Positions 8,851-18,424 of a stretch of 64,000 nt of DNA are shown piece by piece. The notes under the pieces are model-generated. The model had not been told where the DNA came from. It worked only from the letters and a program-made list of their open reading frames with translations, and made no database searches. The DNA is from JAWLDB01 sp041686915 (GTDB lineage Bacteria; Bacillota; UBA994; UBA5500), in contig JAWLDB010000001.1 of NCBI GenBank assembly GCA_041686915.1, positions 1-64,000 of the forward strand, given 5' to 3'. How positions within the stretch are numbered: position 1 is the first letter of the stretch; every line of letters begins with the position of its first letter. Made by a program: the position numbers and the translations under genes.

Positions 8851-9763
8851 AAACGAAAATCTTACACTGCATATTCTGGCTGCGTTATTAGCGTTGGTGC
8901 TCTGGTCATTCGTTAAGACGGCCGACCTACCGACCCGGGCCGATGGCAGCCAAACCTTTGGCAATATTCCGCTAGAAGTCAGAAATGTTCCTGCTGGTCT
9001 GCAACTAACCAACCAGCTGCCTGCTACCGTTAACGTCACATTGCGGGGCCCAGTCACCACATTGGAACAGGTTAACCGAGAGCAAATAGGCGCTTATGTA
9101 AGCCTGCAGCAAGTTACCGCAGGTACAGTCCAGGTAGCGGTTAAAGTAGTCGCGCCTGAGGGCTTGGCGGCAACGGCAAACCCTCCTCGGGTAGAAGTTC
9201 GTCTCGAGCAGGTGCTAAGCGCGGATTTCACGGTTAAGCCACTCATTGCCGGGAACACTGGAGAAAGCTATGCTGACGTAGTCATTAGTCCTGCTACAGT
9301 CAAGGTTACCGGCATCCGCAGTCAACTCACAGCCGTCAGCAATGCGGTCGTATTGGTCGACCTGCAGGGGGTCAATGCCGGGGAGAGCTTGGAGCTGCAG
9401 TTGCCAGTCAAGCTGCAAGATACTGCCGGGCAAGAGCTGGAGCAATTAGTACCTGAACCGGGCACTGTAGAGGCCAGGGTTCGGCTCTTGCCAGGCAAGA
9501 GTGTTACTGTCTCACCAGTTTTTCAAGGAGAGTTGGCTCAAGGCTATCAAATAGACAGATGGGAGATAGACCAGGTTTCGATAAGATTATTCGGTGCTGC
9601 CGCTGACCTGGAGTCTCTTCAGTCCATTGAAACGATACCGATTGACCTCACCGGCGTTAGCAATAATAAAACTATCACGGTCCCGCTTACCTTGCCGGCC
9701 GGTGTAGTTGCTGTCCAACCGATTGAAGTCGAGGTTGCTATTCTGGTGAAACGCAGCGACTAG
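8840..9763 (+). CDS. cdaR: YbbR-domain regulator of the diadenylate cyclase
   Basis: 307 residues. One N-terminal membrane helix (about 8-27, LHILAALLALVLWSFV) anchors an extracytoplasmic part made of YbbR repeats (recurring 'VNVTLRGP', 'VKVTGIRSQL', 'SIRLFGAAADL' beta units). It overlaps cdaA by 11 bp. CdaR proteins bind CdaA through the membrane and tune c-di-AMP synthesis. Gene order and topology both support this role. Confidence 0.93.
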   Translation: MKTRNENLTLHILAALLALVLWSFVKTADLPTRADGSQTFGNIPLEVRNVPAGLQLTNQLPATVNVTLRGPVTTLEQVNREQIGAYVSLQQVTAGTVQVAVKVVAPEGLAATANPPRVEVRLEQVLSADFTVKPLIAGNTGESYADVVISPATVKVTGIRSQLTAVSNAVVLVDLQGVNAGESLELQLPVKLQDTAGQELEQLVPEPGTVEARVRLLPGKSVTVSPVFQGELAQGYQIDRWEIDQVSIRLFGAAADLESLQSIETIPIDLTGVSNNKTITVPLTLPAGVVAVQPIEVEVAILVKRSD

Positions 9764-9848
9764 GTGCAAAGATTGAGGGTGTCGGCATACAATGCAATGT
9801 GCGTAGGACATCGTGCAAACAAAACGAGGTTTTAAGGAGTAGAGAGAC

Positions 9849-11198
9849 ATGGCCCGAATTTTCGGTACTGATGGGGTACGTGGTATAGCAAATGTTGAAC
9901 TTACGCCAGAATTGGCTTTTGCTCTCGGAAGAGCAGGTGCCTTTGTGCTGTCGCGCTACGCCAACTCCGGTGGTAGCATCAGCTTGTTAGTAGGTAGGGA
10001 TCCTCGGCTTTCGGGAGATATGTTGGAGGCAGCCCTCAGCGCAGGCATCCTGTCTACCGGTGCAGATGTCTATCAGGTCGGAGTCATACCAACACCTGGG
10101 GTAGCCTATTTAACGGCGCAGCAACCGGTAACTGCTGGTGTGATGATCTCAGCATCCCACAACCCCGCAGCTGACAACGGCATCAAGTTCTTTTCGCATG
10201 CCGGGTTCAAGTTGGCAGACGAACTGGAAGATGAAATAGAACACTATTTGCGGCACCCCGAAGAACTGCCAAGGCCAGGTGGCGCTCAAGTAGGCAGAAT
10301 TCATCGTGTGCCGGACTGGCAGAGTCTATACTTGGACCATCTAGCCAGCTCAGTAGGCATTTCGCTGACAGGACTGACGGTGGTGGTTGACTGCGCCAAT
10401 GGTGCAGGCCATCAGGTTGCGCCTGCCTTGTTGCGCAGGCTGGGGGCAGAAGTGATCGCCATCAACGATCAGCCAGATGGTCTGAATATCAATGTACTGT
10501 GCGGTTCGACGCATCCTGAAGAGCTAAGCCGATACGTGGTTAAACATAGCGCTGATATCGGTTTGGCCCTTGATGGTGACGCCGACCGGTTGATTGCCGT
10601 TGATCACTTGGGACAGGTGGTTGACGGAGATGCTATCATGGCTGTATGTGCTCTTGACCTGCAGCAGCGCGGGCTGCTTGCGGGCAACAAGCTGATAGCC
10701 ACTGTGATGAGTAACCTCGGCCTGGAACAGGCGATGCAGCAAAACGGAGTTGAACTGCTGCGCTCCAAAGTCGGCGACCGTTATGTCCTTGCTCTAATGC
10801 AGGAAACCGGGGCTAGCTTAGGCGGAGAACAGTCAGGCCACATCATCTTTTCGCAGTATAGTACCACCGGCGACGGGTTGTTGACAGGGTTGCAGCTGCT
10901 GCAAGTGCTCAAGTCAACCGGAAAGCGGTTGGCAGACCTGACAGCTGTGGTACAAAGGTACCCTCAAATACTGCGTAACGTGCGCGTAAACGATAAAGGT
11001 GTGATGAGCGAAGCAGACGTGCAGCAGGCCATTGTTCAGACTGAGCAACAGTTGGTAGGTAAGGGAAGGTTGCTGGTGCGGCCATCCGGCACAGAGCCAG
11101 TGATCAGGGTCATGGTCGAAGCTGTAAGCTTGGAGCTGGCGGAAGCAGCAGCTGAGCCGGTAGTTCAAGCACTCCAGCGTTGTTCTCCTGGCAGGTAG
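9849..11198 (+). CDS. glmM: Phosphoglucosamine mutase
   Basis: 449 residues, the full family length. It converts glucosamine-6-phosphate to glucosamine-1-phosphate for peptidoglycan precursor synthesis. The phosphoserine loop SASHNP is at 101-106 (Ser103), the metal loop LDGDADR lies in the middle, GGEQSGH is the sugar-binding loop and RPSGTEP the phosphate-binding loop near the C-terminus. RBS AAGGAG sits before ATG 9849. In B. subtilis and relatives the product also binds and regulates CdaA, in line with the shared operon. Confidence 0.97.
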   Translation: MARIFGTDGVRGIANVELTPELAFALGRAGAFVLSRYANSGGSISLLVGRDPRLSGDMLEAALSAGILSTGADVYQVGVIPTPGVAYLTAQQPVTAGVMISASHNPAADNGIKFFSHAGFKLADELEDEIEHYLRHPEELPRPGGAQVGRIHRVPDWQSLYLDHLASSVGISLTGLTVVVDCANGAGHQVAPALLRRLGAEVIAINDQPDGLNINVLCGSTHPEELSRYVVKHSADIGLALDGDADRLIAVDHLGQVVDGDAIMAVCALDLQQRGLLAGNKLIATVMSNLGLEQAMQQNGVELLRSKVGDRYVLALMQETGASLGGEQSGHIIFSQYSTTGDGLLTGLQLLQVLKSTGKRLADLTAVVQRYPQILRNVRVNDKGVMSEADVQQAIVQTEQQLVGKGRLLVRPSGTEPVIRVMVEAVSLELAEAAAEPVVQALQRCSPGR

Positions 11199-11263
11199 CC
11201 ACGAGATGACGCATGGGTACGATGAAAGGGGTGGTGCCATGGAGTGAACCGCATTCTGCTAAA

Positions 11264-11405
11264 GCGCCTGGACTCCGATGAGGGAGTTGACGAGGAAGGG
11301 GTTTTATCGAACAATTCGGCGGATATACCCCTCGGTTGCCTGACCCGTAAGGTTACCGTTAAATCTGCAAGGTGACTTGCAGGACAAAGCGGCAACTACA
11401 GGCAA
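11264..11405 (+). ncRNA. glmS ribozyme (self-cleaving, glucosamine-6-phosphate-activated)
   Basis: The conserved core is readable in order: AAGCGCC at the cleavage site (between A11263 and G11264), a short P1 hairpin (GGACTCC / GGGAGTT), GACGAGG, the P2 arms AGGGG and CCCCT around TTATCGAA and TTCGGCGGAT, then the P4 hairpin CTGCAAGGTGACTTGCAG with GACAAAG. It lies 35-180 nt upstream of the glmS start codon. Known members cleave their mRNA when GlcN6P is abundant, lowering GlmS. The 3' boundary is approximate. Confidence 0.95.
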
Positions 11406-11440
11406 CGTTCTTGGACTTTGCGTCTGGAGGTAAGAGAAAT

Positions 11441-13270
11441 ATGTGTGGAATTGTGGGATATATAGGGGAGCGCAAGGCGCTTCCTGTAATTCTAGATGGC
11501 TTGCACCGCTTGGAGTACCGTGGTTATGACTCAGCCGGTGTCGCCGTCATCGATAAAGGTGTAACGAGGCTTCAGAAAAGCGTAGGTCGTCTGGCTGAGC
11601 TTGAGAGCAAACTTGCTTTGGAGGAATGGCAGGGCTCTCAAGGTATAGGACACACTCGTTGGGCCAGTCATGGGCGTCCGTCCGACAGCAACAGCCACCC
11701 CCACGCTGACTGTAAGCAGCAGTTCTTCGTCGTACACAACGGAATAATTGAGAATTATCGTGAGCTTAAAGAGTGGCTGGTTGAGCAAGGGCATGAGTTT
11801 CGTTCAGAAACGGATACGGAAGTGGTGCCGCACCTGATTGAACATTTCTGGAACGGGGACTTGGAGACAGCTTTTGTTCAAGCGATCAGCAAACTTAAGG
11901 GAGCCTTCGCGCTCGCCGTCATCACCGCTTCCGACCCAGATCGTATCATCGCCTATCGCAAGGATAGCCCGTTGGTGGTTGGGCTCGGGGAAAACGAGAA
12001 CTTTCTTGCCTCTGATATCCCGGCGCTACTTCCGTACACGCGTGATGTCTATCTGTTGGAAGACGGTGATTTGGCCATTCTCAGCCGGCAGGGGGTAGTC
12101 ATCAAACGGGATGGGCATGCGGTGACAAAGTCTGTGTTTCATGTGGACTGGGACCCTGTGGCTGCAGAGAAAGGTGGATATGAGCACTTTATGCTCAAGG
12201 AGATCATGGAGCAGCCCAAAGCGCTAAAGGATACCTATACCGGTCGCTTGCAGACTGACGACGGCCAACTGGTCAACCTCCCCGAGCTACCGCTGACGGC
12301 CGGGCGGGCCCGGGAAATTGACAAGCTTTATATAGTCGCTTGTGGTACATCTTATCACGCAGGCCTGGTTGGCAAGTACGCTATTGAGCGCTTGGCGAAA
12401 CTGCGCGTGGAAGTCGACATAGCCTCGGAGTTTCGTTACCGGGAGCCGCTGCTTGACGAGCGGACAGCTGTTCTTGTGATTAGTCAGTCGGGAGAGACTG
12501 CTGATACCTTGGCTGCTATGCGCGAAGCACAACGCCAGGGATGCCAGGTATGGGCCATTACCAATGTAGTAGGATCCACTATAGCACGAGAGGCTGACGT
12601 CGTCCTGCCCACTTGGGCCGGGCCCGAAATTGCAGTTGCTTCTACCAAAGCTTATACCACTCAATTGGTGGCTTTGCTGCTAATTGCCCTTAGGTTAGCG
12701 GAACTCCGTAGCACTAGTGAGTTGGAGACCCTACAGGGTATTGCTGCCAGTTTGAAGCAGCTGCCCGAGCAAGTAACCCAGCTACTTCGTCAGAACGAAC
12801 TGATTGAGGCTCTGGCGCAGGAGATTGCTAGTCACCCTGACGTCTTTTTCATCGGACGTGGTTTGGACTTTGCTGTAGCTTTGGAAGCTGCTCTCAAGCT
12901 AAAGGAGATATCCTATATACACGCAGAGGCTTTGGCAGCAGGGGAGCTGAAACATGGTACTTTGGCATTAATCACTGACGGCACACCAGTCGTCTGTCTG
13001 TTAACTCAGCCATATTTACAGGAGAAAATGGAGAGCAACATTGAAGAGGTATTAGCTCGTGGGGCTAACACTCTGATTGTGGATACCACCGCCGGTGAGC
13101 AAATCAAGCGATTGGCTAGCCATCGTTTACCACTCCCGGAAGTTGACCCGATTGTTGCTCCTATTTTGACCATCATTCCTTTGCAGCTTCTAGCCTACCA
13201 CGTAGCCAACGCCAGAGGTTGCGACGTTGATAAACCACGCAACCTCGCCAAGAGCGTTACCATAGAATAG
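11441..13270 (+). CDS. glmS: Glutamine-fructose-6-phosphate aminotransferase (isomerizing)
   Basis: 609 residues. It makes glucosamine-6-phosphate from fructose-6-phosphate and glutamine. The mature N-terminus MCGIVGYIG gives the catalytic Cys1 of the glutaminase domain, with RYRGYDSAG and HTRWASHG motifs. Two SIS domains follow (CGTSYHAG, SQSGETADT), ending with the invariant NLAKSVTIE. Start ATG 11441 has TGGAGG upstream; an in-frame ATG at 11372 lies inside the ribozyme and is rejected. Expression is expected to be controlled by the upstream ribozyme. Confidence 0.98.
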   Translation: MCGIVGYIGERKALPVILDGLHRLEYRGYDSAGVAVIDKGVTRLQKSVGRLAELESKLALEEWQGSQGIGHTRWASHGRPSDSNSHPHADCKQQFFVVHNGIIENYRELKEWLVEQGHEFRSETDTEVVPHLIEHFWNGDLETAFVQAISKLKGAFALAVITASDPDRIIAYRKDSPLVVGLGENENFLASDIPALLPYTRDVYLLEDGDLAILSRQGVVIKRDGHAVTKSVFHVDWDPVAAEKGGYEHFMLKEIMEQPKALKDTYTGRLQTDDGQLVNLPELPLTAGRAREIDKLYIVACGTSYHAGLVGKYAIERLAKLRVEVDIASEFRYREPLLDERTAVLVISQSGETADTLAAMREAQRQGCQVWAITNVVGSTIAREADVVLPTWAGPEIAVASTKAYTTQLVALLLIALRLAELRSTSELETLQGIAASLKQLPEQVTQLLRQNELIEALAQEIASHPDVFFIGRGLDFAVALEAALKLKEISYIHAEALAAGELKHGTLALITDGTPVVCLLTQPYLQEKMESNIEEVLARGANTLIVDTTAGEQIKRLASHRLPLPEVDPIVAPILTIIPLQLLAYHVANARGCDVDKPRNLAKSVTIE

Positions 13271-13281
13271 GCGACTAACTA

Positions 13282-13312
13282 GCCGGTCGGGCATTTGTCC
13301 GGCCTATTTTCG
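13282..13312 (+). terminator. Possible terminator after glmS
   Basis: GCCGG pairs with CCGGC across a 12-nt loop, followed by CTATTTTCG. Short stem and imperfect T tract. Confidence 0.4.
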
Positions 13313-13420
13313 CTTGCCTGTATTTCTTGGGCTGCATTGACTAGCCAAGACCTGGCGTATGCCGGGTCGATATGATAACTTTGCGTTGTTGGGAACACTA
13401 TGGTAACTGGAGGGACAAAA

Positions 13421-13801
13421 ATGGTGGTTGGTCTGGGAGTGGACATCGTGGAAATTGAGCGCATTGGTCAGGCGCTGCAGCAACATGGGCAGCGCTTTCT
13501 TGACCGTCTTCTTTTGCCTGTGGAACAGGACTTTTGGGCTAATCGTGGCAGCCGCATAGAAACACTGGCAGGGCTCTGGGCAGCCAAGGAGGCAGTGGCC
13601 AAAGCTCTGGGCACAGGCTTTCGTGGCTTTGGTTTCACCCAGATAATAATCACGCATGATGCCCACGGGCGGCCATTGGTATCTCTTTTTGACGGGGCAA
13701 GACAGATAGCTAATGAACGACAAATAGGTGAAATCATGATTAGCATATCCCATAGTCGCACATGCGCTATAGCCCAGGCAATTGCACTCACTGGGTGCTA
13801 G
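13421..13801 (+). CDS. acpS: Holo-[acyl-carrier-protein] synthase
   Basis: 126 residues. It transfers 4'-phosphopantetheine from CoA to acyl carrier protein. The N-terminal GLGVDIVEIERI motif holds the metal-binding Asp, and WAAKEAVAKALG is the second signature. SISHSR near the C-terminus is typical. I choose ATG 13421 because GGAGGG (13409-13414) is well placed for it. It opens the Firmicutes order acpS-lipoprotein-alr-endoAI-endoA. Confidence 0.95.
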   Translation: MVVGLGVDIVEIERIGQALQQHGQRFLDRLLLPVEQDFWANRGSRIETLAGLWAAKEAVAKALGTGFRGFGFTQIIITHDAHGRPLVSLFDGARQIANERQIGEIMISISHSRTCAIAQAIALTGC

Positions 13802-13857
13802 TTCGGCTTGTCCTTGCATAGACTGTACTGAAGCTTGGCTGAAAGCGAGGAGACGCT

Positions 13858-14475
13858 ATGCGGGACGTCAAGGCTGCTACGTGTTGTGTGCTAATAATCG
13901 TGCTTGCGCTCACCCTTCCTTTGGTTGCAGGCTGCAAGCAAGAGGTTACGGTTGACAGGATACCAGATCTGCTGCGGGAGAAACTTGGTGAGATTAAGAG
14001 CTATCAGATGACGATGTGCATAGCTCGCACTGGTGCAGACCAGCATGAGGTGAAGCAATGGTACAAGGCGCCACACGGGCTACGAACTGATGTGTTGCAG
14101 GCAGGCGAACCCATCTATAGCTTTTTGCTGCGGGATGGCTCTTTGCTTTGCAAATCATACCTGGAGGGTCTGACGACCGAGCTTGCCGCCAAAGACGATA
14201 CTGCTCTCTTTTTAGAGCCGCTGTTGCTCTCGCTTTGGCAAGAAGTGCTGACTGCGTCATTAACCGAGAACGAGCAAGTTGGTACATTCATTGCTGAACT
14301 GCAGTGGCAAGGACTCCATGGGCGCTCGCATGCTAGCAGGCTTTCGCTGGATGCTAAGTCGCTCATGCCGATTGAACTGCATCTATTTGTAGAAGAAGAA
14401 CATCTGGGCCTAACTATTCAATTCCGAGACATTGTACTAGATCCGGACCTGGATGACGAGCTGTTTGCGCGCTAG
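13858..14475 (+). CDS. Lipoprotein, YdcC/LolA-like
   Basis: 205 residues with a lipoprotein signal peptide: a hydrophobic core, then lipobox LVAGC with Cys26 as the lipidation site. The rest is strand-rich (KSYQMTMCIARTG, KQWYKAPHGLRTDVL, LPIELHLF) and resembles LolA/DUF-type sporulation or lipid-binding lipoproteins. It holds the same position between acpS and alr as B. subtilis ydcC, which supports that orthology. Function unknown. Confidence 0.75.
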   Translation: MRDVKAATCCVLIIVLALTLPLVAGCKQEVTVDRIPDLLREKLGEIKSYQMTMCIARTGADQHEVKQWYKAPHGLRTDVLQAGEPIYSFLLRDGSLLCKSYLEGLTTELAAKDDTALFLEPLLLSLWQEVLTASLTENEQVGTFIAELQWQGLHGRSHASRLSLDAKSLMPIELHLFVEEEHLGLTIQFRDIVLDPDLDDELFAR

Positions 14476-14594
14476 TTACATGTCCCCAGTTCATCATCTA
14501 TTTGTGGTGCCGGCCTGGGCGATAGTGTACGTGAAGGAGATGGCAGGTGCGGTGGTGAATGTCTGTAACAAATACTGCATGAGGAGGTAAGGCC

Positions 14595-15733
14595 ATGAGG
14601 TGGCACATCCGCCCCACATGGGCTGAAATCGACCTTGACAGAATCATGCATAATGTAGACGCCGTCCGCCAAGCCGTACCGGAAGACTGTGAGCTATGGG
14701 GTGTTGTGAAAGCTGATGGTTACGGGCATGGGGCAGTGGAAGTGGCACAGGCTGCTTTGTCAGCCGGGGTAACTCGCTTAGCTGTCAGTATGGTCGATGA
14801 AGCCAGCGAACTGCGCAGGGCCGGTATCGCATCCCCCATTCTGATTATGGGGTATACTCCACCGGATCAGGGTGAACTGTCTGCCAAGCTTGGGTTCAGC
14901 TTGGCGGTCTCGGACCGCGATAATGCTGAGAGTCTAGCTCTCAGCGCTATGCGGACCGGGCGCACTCTCAAACTACATATGAAGGTTGATACCGGAATGG
15001 GCCGGTTAGGGGTTCAGACCGAAGACGCTTTGAGTTTCGCACAGTTCTTGCAGCGGTTGCCAGGATGTGAGCTCGAGGGTGTCTTCACCCATTTTGCCAG
15101 GGCAGATGATCCTGATCCTACGCCCACAACAGTGCAGCTGGGGCGTTTTCAGGGTGTGTTGGATGAACTTGAGAAGGCAGGCGTACATGTTCCTCTAATT
15201 CACGCGGCCAATAGCGCAGCCGCCATCCGCTTTCCGGGAACCCGTTTTTCGGCAGTCAGGCTTGGTATCGCCATGTACGGCTTGTATCCGCACCCTCTAT
15301 TTCGAGGACAGCTAAACCTATTGCCTGCCATGACTCTGAAGACGACCATAGCACATCTTAAATGGGTGCCCGCTGGTTCGCCAATCGGCTACGGCGGCCA
15401 CCATGTGACTGCTGCATCTGCATACATCGCTACGCTGCCGGTCGGCTATGGCGATGGCTACACCAGGTTGCTAACTGATAAGGCTTACGCTCTATTGCGT
15501 GGCTGTCGACTGCCAATAGTCGGCAACATCTGTATGGATCAGTGCATGCTAGACGTTACTGCACAGCCCGATGCACAGATCGGCGATGAAGTAGTGCTAT
15601 GGGGCGGACAAGGACCCAGCGCCATTACTGTTGATGAGCTGGCTAAGGCGCTCGGCACCATCAACTATGAGATTCCCTGCATGATCAGCAAACGAGTTCC
15701 CCTCGTCTTTTTGCGCAGGGGCCAGGTTGCCAG
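14595..15733 (+). CDS. alr: Alanine racemase (3' end runs into assembly gap)
   Basis: About 379 residues before the run of N, close to full length. It interconverts L- and D-alanine for peptidoglycan using PLP. The PLP lysine is Lys39 in VVKADGYGHGA; the catalytic Tyr region is LPVGYGDGYTRLL, and NICMDQCMLDVT is also conserved. GAGGAGG precedes ATG 14595. The stop must lie in or just after the gap at 15734-15743. The open frame that can be read through the N run should not be trusted. Confidence 0.95.
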
Positions 15734-15743
15734 NNNNNNNNNN
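15734..15743. other. Assembly gap (10 N)
   Basis: Ten N, the placeholder length for a gap of unknown size. It removes the end of alr. Bases 15744-15900 after it show no convincing gene. Confidence 0.95.
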
Positions 15744-15900
15744 TACCTTGTTAGGTCGTTGACGGCGTTCGACAAGCTGCAGTTTGCCGTCGAAAGCTGT
15801 CGCCTAGCTTGTTCGACAGCAACTGCGTGCTGTGCAGGAGTACAAATGGCAGCTGCCGAATAGTATATATCAAGTGTATATGCATAAAAGTACACTTTCG

Positions 15901-15930
15901 TTGACACAATTCTATCGACGTATATATAAT
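15901..15930 (+). promoter_or_regulatory. Sigma-A promoter for the toxin-antitoxin pair
   Basis: TTGACA (15901-15906), an 18-bp spacer and TATAAT (15925-15930), about 37 bp before the antitoxin start. Near-consensus, within an AT-rich segment (TATATAATGTATTATG) that could hold the autoregulatory operator. Confidence 0.8.
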
Positions 15931-15966
15931 GTATTATGCAGACCCGGTATACGTGGGGGTGACACC

Positions 15967-16242
15967 TTGGCGCAAACCAAGAGAATAATGATTAGCCTGC
16001 CAGAGTCGCTGCTGGCGGAAGTCGATGGCATGGTTGCCATGGAGAACAAGAACCGAAGTGAGTTGATACGCGAAGCTATGCATATGTACCTGCAGGAAGT
16101 CAAGCGGCAAAGAATCCGCGAACAGCTGAAAAGAGGATATCTGGAAATGGCGCGCACCAACCTCTCTCTGGCAGAGGAAGCTTTGACTGCCGAAAATGAG
16201 GCTGAACAAGCATGGCGCCGTGAGACGGCGGGAGTGAAATAG
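15967..16242 (+). CDS. ndoAI: EndoAI/MazE-type ribbon-helix-helix antitoxin
   Basis: 91 residues. An N-terminal ribbon-helix-helix DNA-binding part ([19 protein letters not shown]...[14 protein letters not shown]) is followed by a charged tail that should wrap the toxin. Start TTG 15967 follows GGGGGTGA. The frame is open upstream across the promoter, so longer starts are rejected. Same length and position as B. subtilis EndoAI (ydcD), 2 bp before the toxin gene. Confidence 0.93.
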   Translation: MAQTKRIMISLPESLLAEVDGMVAMENKNRSELIREAMHMYLQEVKRQRIREQLKRGYLEMARTNLSLAEEALTAENEAEQAWRRETAGVK

Positions 16243-16244
16243 CT

Positions 16245-16595
16245 GTGATTTATAAGCGCGGAGACGTCTTCTTTGCAGATCTGAGTCCGGTAGTCGGCTC
16301 CGAACAGGGCGGGACTCGCCCGGTGCTGATCATACAGAATGACGTTGGTAACAAATACAGCCCCACGGTAATCGTTGCGGCTATTACCTCGCAGATTGAC
16401 AAGGCGAAGTTGCCCACGCATATCGAGATCAGTGCAGATGAGAGTAGTTTGGAGAAGGATTCGGTGATTCTCCTCGAGCAAATTCGCACCATCGATAAAC
16501 AGCGACTGACGCAGAAGATCACCCACTTGGAGTCGGAGATCATGGAAAGGGTAAACGAGGCTTTGGAGATTAGTCTTGGCCTGATACCTTTCTAA
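16245..16595 (+). CDS. ndoA: EndoA/MazF-type mRNA interferase toxin
   Basis: 116 residues, typical MazF length. The signature [19 protein letters not shown] at the N-terminus, [10 protein letters not shown] and the [13 protein letters not shown] segment match the PemK/MazF RNase fold. In B. subtilis the homologue cuts at UACAU; the specificity here cannot be read from sequence. Start GTG 16245, two bases after the antitoxin stop, indicates coupling. A terminator follows. Confidence 0.96.
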   Translation: MIYKRGDVFFADLSPVVGSEQGGTRPVLIIQNDVGNKYSPTVIVAAITSQIDKAKLPTHIEISADESSLEKDSVILLEQIRTIDKQRLTQKITHLESEIMERVNEALEISLGLIPF

Positions 16596-16612
16596 CATAG
16601 CGAAGTATGAAG

Positions 16613-16635
16613 AGGATCCGTAAAGGGTCCTTTTT
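16613..16635 (+). terminator. Terminator after the toxin-antitoxin operon
   Basis: AGGATCC (16613-16619) pairs with GGGTCCT (16625-16631, one G-U), loop GTAAA, followed by TTTT. Confidence 0.82.
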
Positions 16636-16721
16636 GCGTTTACAGGATTCCACAGTATAGCAGCGAAATGTATGCTAGAAGCGTCGTCTGTCCAAACTCG
16701 CAGAACCAAAGGAGGTATGTC

Positions 16722-17714
16722 ATGTATTTCGCACAACTGCCAAGGGTTGCCCTGGCCACATTGCCCACAACATTGCAGCCGGCTGACCGGCTGTCAGCCG
16801 CTTTAGGCGGGCAGGTCCGCGTGTGGATCAAACGCGATGACAATACTGGTCTGGCGTTAGGGGGGAACAAAGCGCGCAAACTCGAGTTCCTGGTGGGTGA
16901 AGCCCTGGAAAAGGGCTGCGACACTCTGATTACAACGGGAGGCCCGCAGAGTAACCATTGCCGCATGACGGCTGCCGCAGCCGCCAAAGCAGGCATGCAT
17001 TGCCACCTGGTCTTTTCTGGTCCGGTTGTCGAATTGCGCCAAGCCAATCTCTTGCTCGATGAGCTCTTAGGTGCTAAGTTGCACTTCCCTGGCGCGCTTG
17101 ATGTCGAAGCGACTTCCCGGGAAATGTCGAGACTTGCAGAGAGCTTGCATGCTTCTGGGTACAAGTCGCATATAATCCCGCTTGGAGGGTCAGACACCAC
17201 AGGGGCACTGGGATATGTGAATGCAGTACGGGAAATGCTGATGCAAGCCGAGGACGCGAACGTACAGTTTGACGCAATCTTCCACGCCAGTGGGTCGGGA
17301 GGTACCCAGGCTGGCATTCTTGCGGGGCTTGCCTTGCATCATATGTCTACGCCTGTATTCGGTATCAGTGTCAGTCGTCCCTCAGCGGTGTTTGCTCCCC
17401 AGGTAGAGCGGTTGACCAGCCAGCTGATGCAACGACTCGGCTTGGAGTCAGCACCGCAAGTGGCGGTGGATGATAGCTTTGTAGGTGGCGGCTATGGCAT
17501 ACCTACAGTGGAATCGGATGAAGCACTGCAATTGGCGGCCAAGACGGAGGGGCTGATCATTGATCCAGTGTATACTGCCAAGGCCATGGCCGGCCTGATT
17601 GCTGCGGTGCGCGCTGGCCGGTTTGCGCCGGGAGGCAACATTCTCTTCTGGCATACCGGAGGTAGTCCAGCCTTGTTTGCTGACAAATCACACTGGGAGG
17701 GGAAAAGTATATGA
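16722..17714 (+). CDS. PLP-dependent D-cysteine desulfhydrase / ACC deaminase family enzyme
   Basis: 330 residues, fold-type II PLP enzyme. The PLP lysine motif GGNKARKLEFL is near residue 48, and GGPQSNHCRMTAAAAA is the Asn/Ser-rich cofactor loop. GSGGTQAG binds phosphate, and the C-terminal WHTGGSPALF motif is typical of D-cysteine desulfhydrase. GGAGG (16711-16715) sets ATG 16722. Likely reaction: D-cysteine to pyruvate, sulfide and ammonia, though other D-amino acids are possible. It overlaps the next gene by 4 bp. Confidence 0.85.
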   Translation: MYFAQLPRVALATLPTTLQPADRLSAALGGQVRVWIKRDDNTGLALGGNKARKLEFLVGEALEKGCDTLITTGGPQSNHCRMTAAAAAKAGMHCHLVFSGPVVELRQANLLLDELLGAKLHFPGALDVEATSREMSRLAESLHASGYKSHIIPLGGSDTTGALGYVNAVREMLMQAEDANVQFDAIFHASGSGGTQAGILAGLALHHMSTPVFGISVSRPSAVFAPQVERLTSQLMQRLGLESAPQVAVDDSFVGGGYGIPTVESDEALQLAAKTEGLIIDPVYTAKAMAGLIAAVRAGRFAPGGNILFWHTGGSPALFADKSHWEGKSI

Positions 17715-18424
17715 GAAAACCTATCATCGGTATTACATCTATGGTGTTGTGGAAAGAAGAACGCCAGGTTCAGAACGAGACATACATTCAGGCAGTGCGT
17801 CAAGCGGGTGGAGTTCCGGTGCTGCTGCCTGCTGTTGACTGCGATGACGTGATAGACGCACACATTGGGCTGCTGGATGGGCTACTGGTTTCGGGCGGAC
17901 CGGATGTTGATCCAAGGGCTTTTGGCGAAGAGCCTGTACCAGAGCTTGGTGGCGTTAATCCCCAGATGGACGCGTATGAACTCAAACTGTTGAACAAGAT
18001 GCTAAAGATGGATAAGCCAATCCTTGGGATCTGCAGGGGTGAACAGGTGCTGAACATTGCTGCCGGTGGCACTGTGCACCAGGACATCTATCGCAGTGTG
18101 AAAGGATGTCTGAAACATCGACAAGAAGCGCCCCGGTGGTTCCAAGCGCATTCAGTTAGATTAACCGAAGGGTCGAAGCTAGAGCAGTTGTTTGGCGGTC
18201 GGGAGATATCGGTAAACACCTTCCATCATCAAGCAGTGGCCAAGGTCGCCCCTGGGTTCACCGCTACTGCATATGCCCCAGATGGCATAATAGAGGCGAT
18301 TGAAAGCAATACACACCGCTTTGTAGTAGGGGTGCAATGGCATCCCGAGGGGATGTGGAATGCGCAGCAAAACTATAGCGCCTTGTTCGACGCATTCATC
18401 AAGGCGTCTGCAGAAAATGCATAG
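17711..18424 (+). CDS. Gamma-glutamyl-gamma-aminobutyrate hydrolase family protein (peptidase C26)
   Basis: 237 residues, class I glutamine amidotransferase-like fold used as a hydrolase. The nucleophile elbow is GICRGEQ with Cys108, and the His-Glu pair is in VQWHPEGM near residue 219. An N-terminal PIIGIT start and SGGPDVDP loop are typical of PuuD-like hydrolases of gamma-glutamyl amides. ATGA overlap with the upstream gene; the S58 peptidase gene starts within its last codons. It probably trims gamma-glutamyl compounds; the substrate is unproven. Confidence 0.87.
   Translation: MRKPIIGITSMVLWKEERQVQNETYIQAVRQAGGVPVLLPAVDCDDVIDAHIGLLDGLLVSGGPDVDPRAFGEEPVPELGGVNPQMDAYELKLLNKMLKMDKPILGICRGEQVLNIAAGGTVHQDIYRSVKGCLKHRQEAPRWFQAHSVRLTEGSKLEQLFGGREISVNTFHHQAVAKVAPGFTATAYAPDGIIEAIESNTHRFVVGVQWHPEGMWNAQQNYSALFDAFIKASAENA

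Noticed and set aside
14595..15863. A 422-residue alanine racemase reading through the N run
   Set aside because: The gap size is unknown, the racemase is already complete in length at the gap, and the sequence after it does not resemble an Alr C-terminus.
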